A stretch of DNA of 55,720 bases from an uncultured Flavobacteriaceae bacterium (GCA_947486785.1 CANKUU010000022.1:1-55720); one strand, 5' to 3'; positions 29,001-37,830 are shown, counted from the stretch's first letter. Numbers and translations: made by a program. The notes: a model not told the origin generated them from the letters alone.

Positions 29001-29267
29001 ACCCCACTTATATTTGAAACCAGTAGACAAGCTCAATTTTTAATTCCTATGGCTATTTCAATTGCGTATGGTATTGGTTTTGCCACCGTTCTTACCTTAG
29101 TCATGTTACCTATATTTTTATCTTTTAGCAATAAGCTTAAGGTTAGTGCCTTATGGCTAGCAACTGGAAATAACATTACTAAAGAAGAAGTTGAAAGAGC
29201 CATTAAAGAACAAAAAGATGATGCTTTACTTTCAGGAGAAATAAACCCTTCAAAAGAGCTAAAATAA
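26037..29267 (+). CDS. RND-family efflux permease (AcrB/MexB-like)
   Basis: A 1076-residue proton-driven exporter with the canonical layout: TM1 (VAVNVIIIAFFVFGIVGAVS), a periplasmic porter domain (ITYPGASPQEVEEGIVLKIE), TM2-6, a second periplasmic loop and TM7-12. The proton-relay pair is present as VDDG (Asp397 and Asp398, equivalent to AcrB D407/D408) in GMIIVIGILVDDGIVIAENI. The second half repeats the pattern with GIIALIGIMVNDGLVLIGKF. It forms a trimer with the adjacent adaptor and TolC homologue. The C-terminal ~40 residues are charged and cytoplasmic. The substrate range cannot be predicted. Confidence 0.95.
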   Translation: MRNIIGYFIRYHVAVNVIIIAFFVFGIVGAVSLKSSFFPLTDSKNITITITYPGASPQEVEEGIVLKIEDNLKGLEGVDRVTSTSRENSGTINVEIEKGRDIDFMLLQVKNAVDRVPTFPSGMEPLIVAKREVVRQTISFAISGDQIPLATLKQIGRQVENDIRAIDGISQIEVSGYPQEEIEIAINENNLLAFNLSFTEVAQAVNNANILVTGGSIKTNAEEYLIRANNRSYYGDEFSNIIVKADPSGLTVRLKDVATIRDRFSENPNAAYFNGNLSVNTTITSTNTEDLITSADRVKEYIEVFNRKYDNVQLSIVSDLSKTLNGRTELLITNAWQGMLLVLLFLSLFLNTRLAFWVAFGLPVAFLGMFIFAGFFEVTINVLSLFGMIIVIGILVDDGIVIAENIYQHHEKGKSPIQAAIDGTLEVLPPIISAIITTILAFSIFLFLDSRIGEFFGEVSVIVILTLVVSLVEALIILPAHLAHSKALKPISKEPKTGFAAAFAKLRVINDIGDQFMAWMRDKAYSPFLRFALRYKLLTFGFFAMALILAFGFIGGGYVRTAFFPRIASDRASIELLMPNGTNEKVTDSIISLIEEKAEIVNQELTEKYLKGSDKVLFENVIKKIGPGSSKATLTINMLPGEERPNAIRADIVTSRLSELVGPVIGVESLIYGSGGNFGGSPVSVSLLGNNIKELKAAKKELKNALLNNATLKDVSDNDPVGIKEIRLKLKENAYLLGLDLRTIMSQVRAGFFGAQAQRFQRGQDEIRVWVRYDRDNRSSITDLDEMRIVTPTGARVPLKEIANYTIERGDVAINRLEGQREIQISADMKNPKDSPTEIMNEIKTVIMPEIHSKYPTVTASYEGQNRELGKLTGSLKIVGLSVLALIYITIAFTFRSFSQPLMLILLIPFSLTAVTLGHWVHDFPLNILSLLGIIALIGIMVNDGLVLIGKFNNNLRNGMRFDDAIFEAGRSRFRAIFLTSITTIAGLTPLIFETSRQAQFLIPMAISIAYGIGFATVLTLVMLPIFLSFSNKLKVSALWLATGNNITKEEVERAIKEQKDDALLSGEINPSKELK

Positions 29268-29323
29268 AAAACAATAAAAAATAAACTTACATCAAAAAAT
29301 ACTAAAATAGTAGATATCATAGC

Positions 29324-30679
29324 ATGAAAAGCAACATTTTTAAAATCTCTTTAATTTTTATATTCATCTGCAGTACAATTACCGCTCAAGATAAGTTACT
29401 CTCTAAGCAAGAGGCAATTAAGTTAGCACTTGAAAATAACTTTGGCATTAAAGTAGCTAAAAATCAGGTGAAAATTGCTGAAAATAATAAAGGAATTTTA
29501 AATTCTGGCTTTCTACCTACGCTATCTGCAAATGCAGGAGCTAGTTATCAAAGAGATGATAACAACTTAGAATTTCCTGGTCGACTTACTAATGATGGCA
29601 GAGCTTTTCCTGATCAAAATATCTACAAAGCAGAGGCACAACGATATAATGGATCTTTAAACGTTAATTATACTTTATTTGATGGTTTAGGTCGATTTTA
29701 TAATTACAAAAGACTGAAAGAACAATACCAACTTACCGAACTACAAGCCCGCGAAACTATCGAGAATACTATGCTTCAATTATTTAGTATTTATTTTGAA
29801 GTCGCTAGGTTAACCGAAAATGAAAAGGTACTTGAAAAAGCGCTAGAAATCTCAACTCAACGAATAAAAAGAGCTGAATACGCTTTTGAATATGGCCAAA
29901 ATACCAAGCTTGATATTTTAAACGCACAGGTAGATGTAACTAATGATAGTATTAGCTTATTAAATACACGACAACAACTAGCAAATACTAGACGTGATTT
30001 AAATGTGGTTCTTAATCAAGATTTAAAAGAAGAATTTGTGGTAGATACTTTAATTCGTTTTATTCCGAAAATACAATTAGACGCGTATGTTTCTGATTCT
30101 AATTTAAATAATATTACCTTATTACAAAATGAAAAGAACCTTGCTATTAATGCTTTTGACATAAAAGTAAGTAAATCAGAATATCTTCCAACGCTATCAT
30201 TAAATGGCGCTTATGGATGGGGCCTTAATCAATCGGCAGCGTCTGCATTTTTTCCAGGTAGCAATAACGAAAACACCAGAAATTTTGTCTTGGGCGCAAA
30301 CCTGAGCTGGAATTTATTTGATGGAGGAGCTACTTCCGTACGCCTTCGGAATGCTAAAATCGCCTATAAAAATCAAGCTATTTTAAAAGAACAGATTACC
30401 CTCGATGTAAAAAGAAACATACAAAATGCCTTAGCTATTTATGAGAATCTGTTAACTATTTTTTATATTCAGGAGCAAAATGTATTTACCAACCAAAACA
30501 ATTTTGAACGTTCTAAAGAGCAGTTTCAATTAGGAAGAATTACATCGATTGAATTTAGGCAAGCTCAAATCAACCTTTTAAATGCGCAAACCAATAAAAA
30601 TCTTGCTAAATACAATGCAAAACTAGCAGAACTGCAATTGCTGCAGCTAACCGGTCAATTGCTAAATGTAGACTTTTAA
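29324..30679 (+). CDS. TolC-family outer-membrane efflux protein
   Basis: A 451-residue outer-membrane channel. The signal peptide ends near STITAQDK. Two homologous halves follow, each with a long coiled-coil hairpin. The first includes LSKQEAIKLALENNFGIKVA and YEFGQNTKLDILNAQVDVTN-like text (FEYGQNTKLDILNAQVD). The second has SWNLFDGGATSVRLRNAKIA and the matching QFQLGRITSIEFRQAQINLL. It is the last gene of the MarR-MFP-RND-TolC operon, 56 bases after the permease, and completes a tripartite pump. A convergent neighbour (dapA) follows after about 1 kb. Confidence 0.94.
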   Translation: MKSNIFKISLIFIFICSTITAQDKLLSKQEAIKLALENNFGIKVAKNQVKIAENNKGILNSGFLPTLSANAGASYQRDDNNLEFPGRLTNDGRAFPDQNIYKAEAQRYNGSLNVNYTLFDGLGRFYNYKRLKEQYQLTELQARETIENTMLQLFSIYFEVARLTENEKVLEKALEISTQRIKRAEYAFEYGQNTKLDILNAQVDVTNDSISLLNTRQQLANTRRDLNVVLNQDLKEEFVVDTLIRFIPKIQLDAYVSDSNLNNITLLQNEKNLAINAFDIKVSKSEYLPTLSLNGAYGWGLNQSAASAFFPGSNNENTRNFVLGANLSWNLFDGGATSVRLRNAKIAYKNQAILKEQITLDVKRNIQNALAIYENLLTIFYIQEQNVFTNQNNFERSKEQFQLGRITSIEFRQAQINLLNAQTNKNLAKYNAKLAELQLLQLTGQLLNVDF

Positions 30680-31676
30680 ATCAGCAGTATTAGGCTTATC
30701 TAAAAAATAAGTTAGCCGTTTGATTTATGTAAAAAGATATAAATTTTTTACTTAATTCATTAAATTCTACGCTAAATTATCTTGCTGGCAATAATAAAAA
30801 TTGATTTTTTTTGTGTCTAGTAACTTTACTTAGTCCCTCTTTTCAATTTATTTTTGGAACAATTTTTATGTTTTCGCAAGACCTTTTTTAAATACTATGG
30901 TAAAGTTTGGAGCCAGTTATCCCTTATCACTTTCTTTAAATTTTGTTTAGGCTTCCTGTTATAGCTCCCTTTCCAATCGAGAAGCATTTGCAAGATGTAT
31001 ACCGAAGAATATCTATGATGTTCCCTGTTATCCTGATACTTTATTTGGAGGAGCGCCTAATGCGCTTATGGGTGCGCATATAGCACCTGTGCCTGCAGAT
31101 CTGAATTTTGTCTTGCCGCCCATTTTGCTATAGAATACCAAATCATTCCATGGTATGTCAGACTATAATTAACCTAATCAACTTATAAAAAACGATTGAA
31201 ATCTTCTGTTTGCGATGTGAAAGAAAGTCTGTGCTATAAATTGTATCTCTTTATATCTAAGATCTACATATATTAGCTAATACTCCGTTTTTAGCACTAC
31301 AGACTTATATTTGTTTTTTTTAATAAGAATTACACGTCTGCAAATCAATAGATTGAATTATATAAAAATTGCACATGAATCACCCAGAAAATAAATTTAA
31401 GCGGTTTGGATCCGCGATTGCATTTATTTCTATAAACTATCTGTTTTTTTTGACATAGTTTATGTTATAGCCTTAAATACCAAAAAATACATTTAACCTA
31501 ATTGCTCTACATGCTACAAAAAACAATATGGTTTTAATGATTTAACCAACAAAAACCAGCTACAAAGAATATCCACCTAATTACTTATGATTTTATTCTA
31601 TTTAAATAATCTATTTATTCAGAAAAGAATTAAAAAAGTTCGCAACTATAGCTTTATAAACTTCGGCAAAAAAGCT
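30680..31676. other. Convergent intergenic region, tolC / dapA
   Basis: About 1 kb with no supported gene. One 61-codon frame (30951-31133) without a start codon reads IYDVPCYPDTLFGGAPNALM followed by GAHIAPVPADLNFVLPPILL. It looks somewhat coding-like but is not recognised and may be a fragment. No strong terminator hairpin was found by eye. The rest is AT-rich. Confidence 0.5.
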
Positions 31677-32561
31677 TTACATAATTTGTTTTAAACACTT
31701 TTCAAGTCTAATATAATTCTCTTTAGACATTCGGTTAAGGGGTAGCCTTACTTCGTTACTGCAGAGTCCAAGTATTTCCATTACCGTTTTAATACCTACG
31801 GGATTACCCTCAATATATAACCATTTATGCAAGTCATAGATTTGATTATTTAACACTCTTGCTTTTGAATAATCTCCATCCAATGCACTTTTCACAAGAC
31901 TTGAAAATTGACTTGGCATGGCATTTCCAATTACCGAAATTCCACCATGCCCACCAACCGAAATCATTGGTAATACCACTTCATCATCGCCAGATGTTAC
32001 AAAAAAATCTTCTGGCTTATTTTTTAAAATTCTGGTTGTTTGTATTAAGTCTCCTGATGCCTCTTTAATACCAATAAATTTCTCGCTTTGTTGTGCTAAT
32101 CTTACGGTTGTACTCCATTCCATATTCGAATTAGTTCTACCAGGAACATTATAAAGAATAATCGGAATTGGGCTAGCTTTAGCCATTGCCATATAATGAT
32201 TATAAATACCTTCTTGAGATGGCTTTACATAAGAAGGACTTGAAGAAAGTAATGCATCAATTCCAGTAAAATCAAAATCTTGAATCTGCTCTACTAAATC
32301 TTTAGTATTGTTACCTGTGAAATTTCCAGCAACAATTGGCACTCGACCGTTAACAATTTCGATTGCAAAAGTCAATATTTCTCTCGCTTCTGATTGGTTA
32401 AGCATAGCTGTTTCTCCGGTAGAACCCAAGATTACTAAATAATCTACGCCTCCGTTCAGAATATAATTAAGTACCTTTTCTAATCCTATAAAGTCTACTT
32501 CACCGTTTTTAAAAGGAGTGATACAAGCTACTCCTGTTCCTATGAATTTTTTATGTTTCAT
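31677..32561 (-). CDS. dapA: 4-hydroxy-tetrahydrodipicolinate synthase
   Basis: A class I aldolase barrel of about 294 residues for the first step of lysine and diaminopimelate synthesis (pyruvate + aspartate semialdehyde). It has the DapA residues GSTGET (pyruvate-binding), LYNVPGRTN (catalytic Tyr and substrate-binding Arg) and FIGIKEASGD (Schiff-base Lys). The Arg after VPG favours DapA over N-acetylneuraminate lyase or KDG aldolase. The start at MKHKKFIGTGVACITPF is chosen because the family begins there. An upstream in-frame ATG at 32588 would add nine residues with no family match. It is probably housekeeping and not part of PUL 2. Confidence 0.88.
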   Translation of the reverse strand: MKHKKFIGTGVACITPFKNGEVDFIGLEKVLNYILNGGVDYLVILGSTGETAMLNQSEAREILTFAIEIVNGRVPIVAGNFTGNNTKDLVEQIQDFDFTGIDALLSSSPSYVKPSQEGIYNHYMAMAKASPIPIILYNVPGRTNSNMEWSTTVRLAQQSEKFIGIKEASGDLIQTTRILKNKPEDFFVTSGDDEVVLPMISVGGHGGISVIGNAMPSQFSSLVKSALDGDYSKARVLNNQIYDLHKWLYIEGNPVGIKTVMEILGLCSNEVRLPLNRMSKENYIRLEKCLKQIM

Positions 32562-33310
32562 TAACTTACTGTTATTTATAAGTCGCATCTGTTAAAAGTT
32601 AAAACGCGCCTTTATTATAATTTCATTATCTGCTTTAACTATCTTCTGTCAAACATTTTTCAATTGACCACGTGAATAAGTTAAGAATATCAGTAAAGAT
32701 AAAAATCCCTTAATAAAACGCTATAAGATACCTATCAAAAATTATAGTGCCATATTTAATAAAGCTTAGAAAACTATTTTAAGTCTGGTTTTGTAGAAAA
32801 TTAACCCAAATTTTAGTCAATGGCATAGAGACGGATCAAGCAAAATGGTTGAGCTTGATCCAGATTTACTCTCGAATGGAAATAAAAAACCAGTAAAAAT
32901 TTATTTTACCAGTATTCATTTGTTTATGTATCAAAAATTTACTTTTGATACACTTTTTGTCGGGGTGGCAGGATTAACCTCAACCTCTCTCACTCTCTAT
33001 ATTTACTGTTATTAGACAACTTTCATCTATTTATGCGCACCTAATTGCACACCAAAACTATAAAAAGAACTTCGAAGATATAATTTGATCTTCTTTGGTG
33101 TTATTAAGGTACAAATTTCATAAAAATAGAATTATTCAAAACTTTGACTTTTCTTTGAATTATTTATTTAGTAATTGATTATTTTCTAAACTCTAAACAA
33201 TACTCATCATGCTTTTACCGTAATACATTTACATCAATATCGAGAAACAATAAAATGTTTTAGATTGCCTATAATTTCTTAAACCAATTGCTTTTACTAA
33301 AATTTTAAAA
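32562..33310. other. Intergenic region with tRNA scrap
   Basis: About 750 bases without a gene. It holds a hairpin GGATCAAGC...GCTTGATCC (32833-32861, no T-run, function unclear) and a 3'-terminal tRNA fragment (32961-32986). The remainder is AT-rich. Confidence 0.55.
32960..32986 (-). other. 3'-end tRNA fragment (possible attachment-site scar)
   Basis: The minus strand reads GAGGTTAATCCTGCCACCCCGAC, which matches the T arm plus acceptor strand of a bacterial tRNA (usual form GGTTCGAATCCTGCCACCCCGA) with the CG of the T loop lost. No anticodon or D arm is found next to it, so it is not a functional tRNA. Such 3' ends are commonly left by integration of mobile elements at tRNA genes. Confidence 0.45.
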
Positions 33311-34504
33311 TTATTTCTCTAAGAATATGGTATTAAAATCATACTCTCCGAGATTGGGTACATACTGTTTGGCTACCACATAATCGCTCTCTTCCAAAAC
33401 ATGTTAGTTCTGAAGGCATAAATGAGTAAATTCCGAATCTATATCGACCAGTCGAGGTTGGATCTTACCGGTTTTATCCTGTAAATCGGTTAAATATATT
33501 GGTAAGATCACCCCTTTTCAATTAGCAGAGACTAAGCAACCGATCTTTCCTTCATCGAACAGCTTTTAACCCCAATGCCCAACAGCGTACACAAAGTAAG
33601 GTCAAAGCCTATAGGCCTGCAGCACCGTAGTTCATAACCCAGTTCAACGGGGAGGGCTTTTATCGCCATGCCCAATTCCTCTACTTTTTTTGAACCAGTA
33701 CATTAAGTATGTGGGACTTACCTACGTTTCCCAATTCCGGATTACCATGGGAATCGTATGTAAAATTAATACCACTTTTCTTCAGTACTTGTTTTAGCAG
33801 ATTATGGAACACTCCTTCACTTACCAAGGCCACACCATAATGTATTCCCTATACTTTTCTTTTTATGATTGAGGACAAAATCAAACGAACCACTTTATCT
33901 AAGGCAACTTCCTTTTTATTGAACATTTCTGGGATGACCATCACTGGAAAATGACAACTCGCGACAATACCAAATGTCCTGCAGACCCCCCAAAGCCCAC
34001 ATAACAAACCAATTTTGGCTGGTACGTGCGTCTTCATAGCCCGTGTTCCCTATACTAAGTCCTTGGCCGAATGAAACCCGAATGTGGGAAATGGCAAATC
34101 GTTATCGATTGTCTTAGGCATATGTATGTTGGAAATGCAAATATCTTCCTTTTGCAAATATTGAGTAATCCTATTGGCCGTCGATGCCGTGTCGTTCCCT
34201 CCAATGGTTACCAATAACTTCACATTATAATCCTTAAATAATTTGGTGTTCAGTTTTTCTTCCTTTGGGTTAAAACGGCTCATAACCAAGGTAGACCCAC
34301 CACGGCTAAATATCCTATCGGCATGGAAAAAATCAAATTCCTTTAATTCTGGAGTTTTCTGGAGTTTCACTGAACAGGCCTTTAAACCTCTGGTTCAAAC
34401 CTATAACCCTATAACCGTCTTTTAAAAATACTTTCGCAACCTTACTAATCCCCGGCGCAGGACCTCCCCACATAGTATTAGAATAGTCTTATCTTTGAAT
34501 GTCA
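33311..34504 (-). pseudogene. Decayed phosphofructokinase (pyrophosphate-type) gene
   Basis: Several frames on the minus strand carry phosphofructokinase landmarks in the right order. They are GGPAPGISKVAKVFLKDGYR near the start, LLVTIGGNDTASTANRITQY and MPKTIDNDLPFPTFGFHSAK (34050-34370), HFPVMVIPEMFNKKEVALDK (33849-34037), VELGYELRCCRPIGFDLTLC, and LTDLQDKTGKIQPRLVDIDS, ending near LGEYDFNTIFLEK. At least three frameshifts and internal stops separate them. The start at 34504 lies 97 bases after kdgA, so it was probably once the next gene of the kdgK-kdgA operon. Confidence 0.85.
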
Positions 34505-34601
34505 TTTTAAATTCGTAATCTTTGAATTTACATTTCCAACTTATATGCTTCCTTTAGCATTCACACTTCATATACCGTTAAAGAGTCTAACTATTCTAAG
34601 C

Positions 34602-35270
34602 TTATTTCCTTAAATCTCTAATGATTGCCAAAGCCGCTTTGACTTTTTGTTCCAAAGCAGCATAATCTTTATTGGCTACTATGTCCTTTGAGATGAGTTG
34701 TGAACCCATACCCACACAGGTTACTCCTGCACTAAACCATCCCTTTAGGTTTTCCTCTGTTGGCGACACCCCGCCTGTTGGCATGATACTGGTCCATGGT
34801 TGGGGCCCTTTAACGCCCTTGACAAACTGTGGCCCATAGATATCACCTGGGAACAACTTTACGATCTCGCAGCCCAACTCTTCCGCTCTCGCTATTTCCG
34901 TTAGGCTACCACAGCCTGGAGACCATAGTACCTTTCTTCGATTACAGGCGATGGCGATATCTTCCCTTAATACAGGAGTCACAATGAAGTTTGCTCCCAA
35001 AGCCATATATAAACTAGCCTGTGCCGCATCTGTAACAGACCCTACTCCCATGATCATACCTGGCAGTTCCTTTACGGCATACTTAGTCAATTCCCCAAAT
35101 ACCTCATGGGCAAAATCGCCTCGTGCCGTAAATTCCAACAGCCTTGCGCCGCCATCATAACAGGCTTTTAATATGTTCTTACTAAGTTCTAAATCGTTGT
35201 GAAAAAACAAGGGAATCATTCCCGTGTCCTTCATGGCCTGTGCCACTTCCAATCTTGTAAATTGTGCCAT
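34602..35270 (-). CDS. kdgA: KDPG aldolase (2-dehydro-3-deoxy-phosphogluconate aldolase)
   Basis: A 222-residue class I aldolase that splits 2-keto-3-deoxy-6-phosphogluconate into pyruvate and glyceraldehyde 3-phosphate. Family residues are visible: LLEFTARGDF (catalytic Glu region), IMGVGSVTDAAQASLYMALG, and CEIVKLFPGDIYGPQFVKGV with the Schiff-base Lys. IMPTGGVSPTEENLKGWFSA closes the phosphate site. It lies 144 bases after kdgK and is the last step of the predicted oxidative route. Its base composition is noticeably richer in GC than dapA and the efflux genes. Confidence 0.92.
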   Translation of the reverse strand: MAQFTRLEVAQAMKDTGMIPLFFHNDLELSKNILKACYDGGARLLEFTARGDFAHEVFGELTKYAVKELPGMIMGVGSVTDAAQASLYMALGANFIVTPVLREDIAIACNRRKVLWSPGCGSLTEIARAEELGCEIVKLFPGDIYGPQFVKGVKGPQPWTSIMPTGGVSPTEENLKGWFSAGVTCVGMGSQLISKDIVANKDYAALEQKVKAALAIIRDLRK

Positions 35271-35306
35271 TGTCTTTTTAAATTAACTTTATTTTATTTT
35301 AAACCT

Positions 35307-35349
35307 GTTCTCGATACATCTCGCCAAAGGCATGACACTCGAACTGACA
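35307..35349. repeat. Short dispersed repeat-like element
   Basis: Between kdgA and kdgK the minus strand reads TGTCAGTTCGAGTGT, a short spacer, then GCGAGATGTATCGAGAAC. This layout (TCAGTTCGAG ... TGTATCGAGAAC) resembles short intergenic repeats seen in many Flavobacteriia. Recognition is from memory of the pattern, and no second copy was found in the window. Confidence 0.3.
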
Positions 35350-35414
35350 TGCTGTTAGGTAAAACAAACCAAGCCATATCACAGGTTAATTTATGATTGC
35401 TCTAAGATTATAAG

Positions 35415-36461
35415 CTATCGTGCCACTCGTCCAGAAGCATCCCCACCCATTAACTTTTCTACTTCTGCTACGGTCACCAAGTTGGCATCGCCCTTTATGG
35501 TATGCTTCAAACAAGAGGCTGCTACGGCAAAATCCAATGCGTTCTGATCATCATTTGGATAGGTCAACAAGCCATATATAAGACCGCCCATAAAACTGTC
35601 GCCACCGCCAACACGGTCTACGATATCGGTAATCTGGTACTGACGCGTCTCGTACATCTTGTTGCCGTCGTAAAGTACTCCTGCCCATGTGTTATGAGAC
35701 GCCGATATGGAGCCCCGCAAGGTCGTGATGACCTTTTTGGCCTTTGGGAACTTCTTCATCATTTGCTGGCAAACAGATAGGAAGGCTTCGGCCTTGACGT
35801 TATGCCCTTCGGTCTGTACGCTGATGCCCTCCGGCTTGATGCCAAAGTGCATCTCTGCATCTTCTTCGTTACCCAGTACGATATCGCAATACGAGGTCAG
35901 TTCTGCCATTATGCTTTCGCGATCCTCACTGCTACAGTACTTCCATAACTTAGCCCTGTAGTTCAGGTCCGTTGAAATTGTAATGCCCTTATCGCTGGCC
36001 GCATTTAACGCTTCCAAGCAGGCATCGGCCGCTCCCTGGGAAATAGCTGGGGTAATGCCCGTCCAATGGAACCACTCTACACCTTCCAAAGCAGCGTCCC
36101 AGTCCACCATACCAGGTTCGATCTCCGACATGGCCGAATGGGCCCTGTCATAAACTACCTTGCTCCCTCTGCTTACGGCTCCCGTTTCCAAAAAGTATAT
36201 ACCCAAGCGGTCTCCGCCCCAGACAATTTTATCTACGCCAACGCCACGCTTACGAAGTTCCATCATGGCACACTCACCTATATCGTTTTTTGGCAAGCGG
36301 GTTACAAAATCTACGTCTACTCCATAGTTCGCCAGCGATACCGCTACGTTAGACTCTCCTCCTCCATAGACCACATCAAAACTGTTGGCCTGTGAAAACC
36401 TTAAAAATCCCTGTGGGGCCAATCTTAGCATGATCTCCCCAAATGTTGCTACTTTACTCAT
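35415..36461 (-). CDS. kdgK: 2-dehydro-3-deoxygluconate kinase (PfkB/ribokinase family)
   Basis: A 348-residue sugar kinase that phosphorylates 2-keto-3-deoxygluconate (KDG) to KDPG. It starts with VATFGEIMLRLAPQGFLRFS, typical of KdgK. VVYGGGESNVAVSLANYGVD follows, and the PfkB signature DIVDRVGGGDSFMGGLIYGL near residue 290 contains the catalytic Asp. It pairs with kdgA and supplies the step between mannonate dehydratase and the aldolase. A remnant of an ABC solute-binding gene lies between it and the lactonase. It could be transcribed from its own promoter rather than from the PUL. Confidence 0.92.
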   Translation of the reverse strand: MSKVATFGEIMLRLAPQGFLRFSQANSFDVVYGGGESNVAVSLANYGVDVDFVTRLPKNDIGECAMMELRKRGVGVDKIVWGGDRLGIYFLETGAVSRGSKVVYDRAHSAMSEIEPGMVDWDAALEGVEWFHWTGITPAISQGAADACLEALNAASDKGITISTDLNYRAKLWKYCSSEDRESIMAELTSYCDIVLGNEEDAEMHFGIKPEGISVQTEGHNVKAEAFLSVCQQMMKKFPKAKKVITTLRGSISASHNTWAGVLYDGNKMYETRQYQITDIVDRVGGGDSFMGGLIYGLLTYPNDDQNALDFAVAASCLKHTIKGDANLVTVAEVEKLMGGDASGRVAR

Positions 36462-36495
36462 TTTTTATCTTTTAATTTATTCATTAACTCTAAAA

Positions 36496-36735
36496 CTATT
36501 TTTCTTTAAAAAAAACATCTATCTTATCGTCTTTATAGTCACAATATTCCTTAAGAATTTCAGTCGTATGTTCGCTACGCAGATGCTCTTAAGACATATC
36601 GCCAAATTCTTTAAGCGAGCGCACATCCCATTTCATTATGACATTAAGATGACTCTTTTTAAATTCCTCCGATGCAGCCGTTAAAGGTTCATATCCTCTT
36701 GGATGATCCCAGCCTATTCCCCTAAGTTCAATCAT
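36496..36735 (-). pseudogene. Stub of an ABC-type sugar-binding protein gene
   Basis: From ATG at 36735 one frame runs 80 codons to TAG, with a single internal stop at codon 49. The product begins MIELRGIGWDHPRGYEPLTA and continues KKSHLNVIMKWDVRSLKEFG, the conserved N-terminus of a family of cytoplasmic-looking extracellular-solute-binding proteins found in Bacteroidota and Actinobacteria. The remaining ~300 residues of the usual protein are gone, so this is a truncated pseudogene. It fills most of the 307-base gap between kdgK and the lactonase. Confidence 0.6.
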
Positions 36736-36768
36736 TTTAGAATGTTTAATATCTTTGCGTATTTTTTC

Positions 36769-37830
36769 CTATAACCAGCAAATATTTACCGGCGTTTCTA
36801 CATTTACCGTTGAATTAACGTTGAGCGTTCCATCATTCAAATTAATTTTAAATACCACCAGCGTATTTGAATCCTGATTAGCCGCTATGAGCCAATTACC
36901 TGTCGGATCAATATTAAAATCGCGGGGTGTTTTCCCTTCTGTTGATTGATGAGCAACCAATGACAGTATCTTCTCCCTTTCATCCACTCTAAAGATGACA
37001 AGAACATCTAACTCCCGGATGGATATGTAGAGAAACCTTCCTCTAGGATGGAGCCTAATAGCAGCCCCACCCATATCTCCTGTGTGATTTTCGGGTACCG
37101 CGTTAATTTTTTGTATTAATTTAAACCCGGAAACTCCTTTTTTAAAAACGAAGACCTCTCCTGTTAGTTCGCCAAGAACATATGCGTAATTATGCGCACT
37201 ATCTAATACCATATGCCTGGCACCTGAACCAGGATTAACAGAAATATCCAATTTAGAAACATGCTTCCATTTCTTGATTTTGGTGCAACACTTATAGGCC
37301 TTGGCTTTGTCAAGACCTAGATCGACTAAATACATATGATGGTTCTTAAAAGGATGAATCATATGGGTATGAGCAGCTTCTTGTCGTGCTTTATTTGGGC
37401 CACTCCCTTCATGCTTAATTAACTGATTGCATGGTGCCAACCTTCCATCTTCCAATATAGGATAGGACATTGCGTTCCCGGAGACATAACAGGCTACCAC
37501 CAATCGATCCTGTATAATTGCCAAATGACAGGCATAATCACCTGCAATTTTTTGCGAATTTAATAGGGTTAAAGTGCCCTCTTTATCAATTTTATAGGCA
37601 TAAACTTTAGGATTAAGAGCTTCATACATTTCTTCAACAGCATACAAAAACCTTTTGTCTTCAGAAATCACAAGGTAGCTCGGGCTCCTCTGTTTGGTAT
37701 AGTGTAATAACTTAACTGCGCCGGTTACCGAATTTATATGAAAACATCCAATACCTTCTCCAGTTGGGTTAACCGCAGGTGCTCCCTGCTGTGTATAGCT
37801 ACCTGTATAAAAAATTGCCATTGTATTCAA
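36769..37830 (-). CDS. Lactonase, seven-bladed beta-propeller family
   Basis: A 353-residue protein of the 6-phosphogluconolactonase-like (Lactonase, PF10282-type) family. It opens with AIFYTGSYTQQG and shows the propeller repeats: SPSYLVISEDKRFLYAVEE, a central HPFKNHHMYLVDLGLDKAKA, GARHMVLDSAHNYAYVLGEL, RLHPRGRFLYISIRELDVLV and DFNIDPTGNWLIAANQDSNT. There is no signal peptide, so it is cytoplasmic. In this locus it is well placed to open the aldonolactone made by the neighbouring SDR, giving mannonate. It starts 34 bases after the SDR stop. Confidence 0.88.
   Translation of the reverse strand: MNTMAIFYTGSYTQQGAPAVNPTGEGIGCFHINSVTGAVKLLHYTKQRSPSYLVISEDKRFLYAVEEMYEALNPKVYAYKIDKEGTLTLLNSQKIAGDYACHLAIIQDRLVVACYVSGNAMSYPILEDGRLAPCNQLIKHEGSGPNKARQEAAHTHMIHPFKNHHMYLVDLGLDKAKAYKCCTKIKKWKHVSKLDISVNPGSGARHMVLDSAHNYAYVLGELTGEVFVFKKGVSGFKLIQKINAVPENHTGDMGGAAIRLHPRGRFLYISIRELDVLVIFRVDEREKILSLVAHQSTEGKTPRDFNIDPTGNWLIAANQDSNTLVVFKINLNDGTLNVNSTVNVETPVNICWL

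Noticed and set aside
30681-30720. Possible tolC terminator around GGCTTATC ... GTTAGCC
   Set aside because: Only four consecutive base pairs form before mismatches, so it is not convincing.
30951-31133. A 61-codon open frame reading IYDVPCYPDTLFGG and further
   Set aside because: It has no start codon or recognised family and lies in an AT-rich convergent gap. It is mentioned under the intergenic entry but not called as a gene.
31677-32561. dapA as a KDG aldolase or N-acetylneuraminate lyase of the sugar pathway
   Set aside because: The VPGRT Arg and the overall sequence fit the lysine-pathway enzyme, and the gene is separated from kdgA by a pseudogene and a 750-base gap.
32833-32861. Hairpin GGATCAAGC ... 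GCTTGATCC
   Set aside because: It has a good stem but no T-tract and no gene that it clearly serves. A repeat or scrap is as likely as a terminator.
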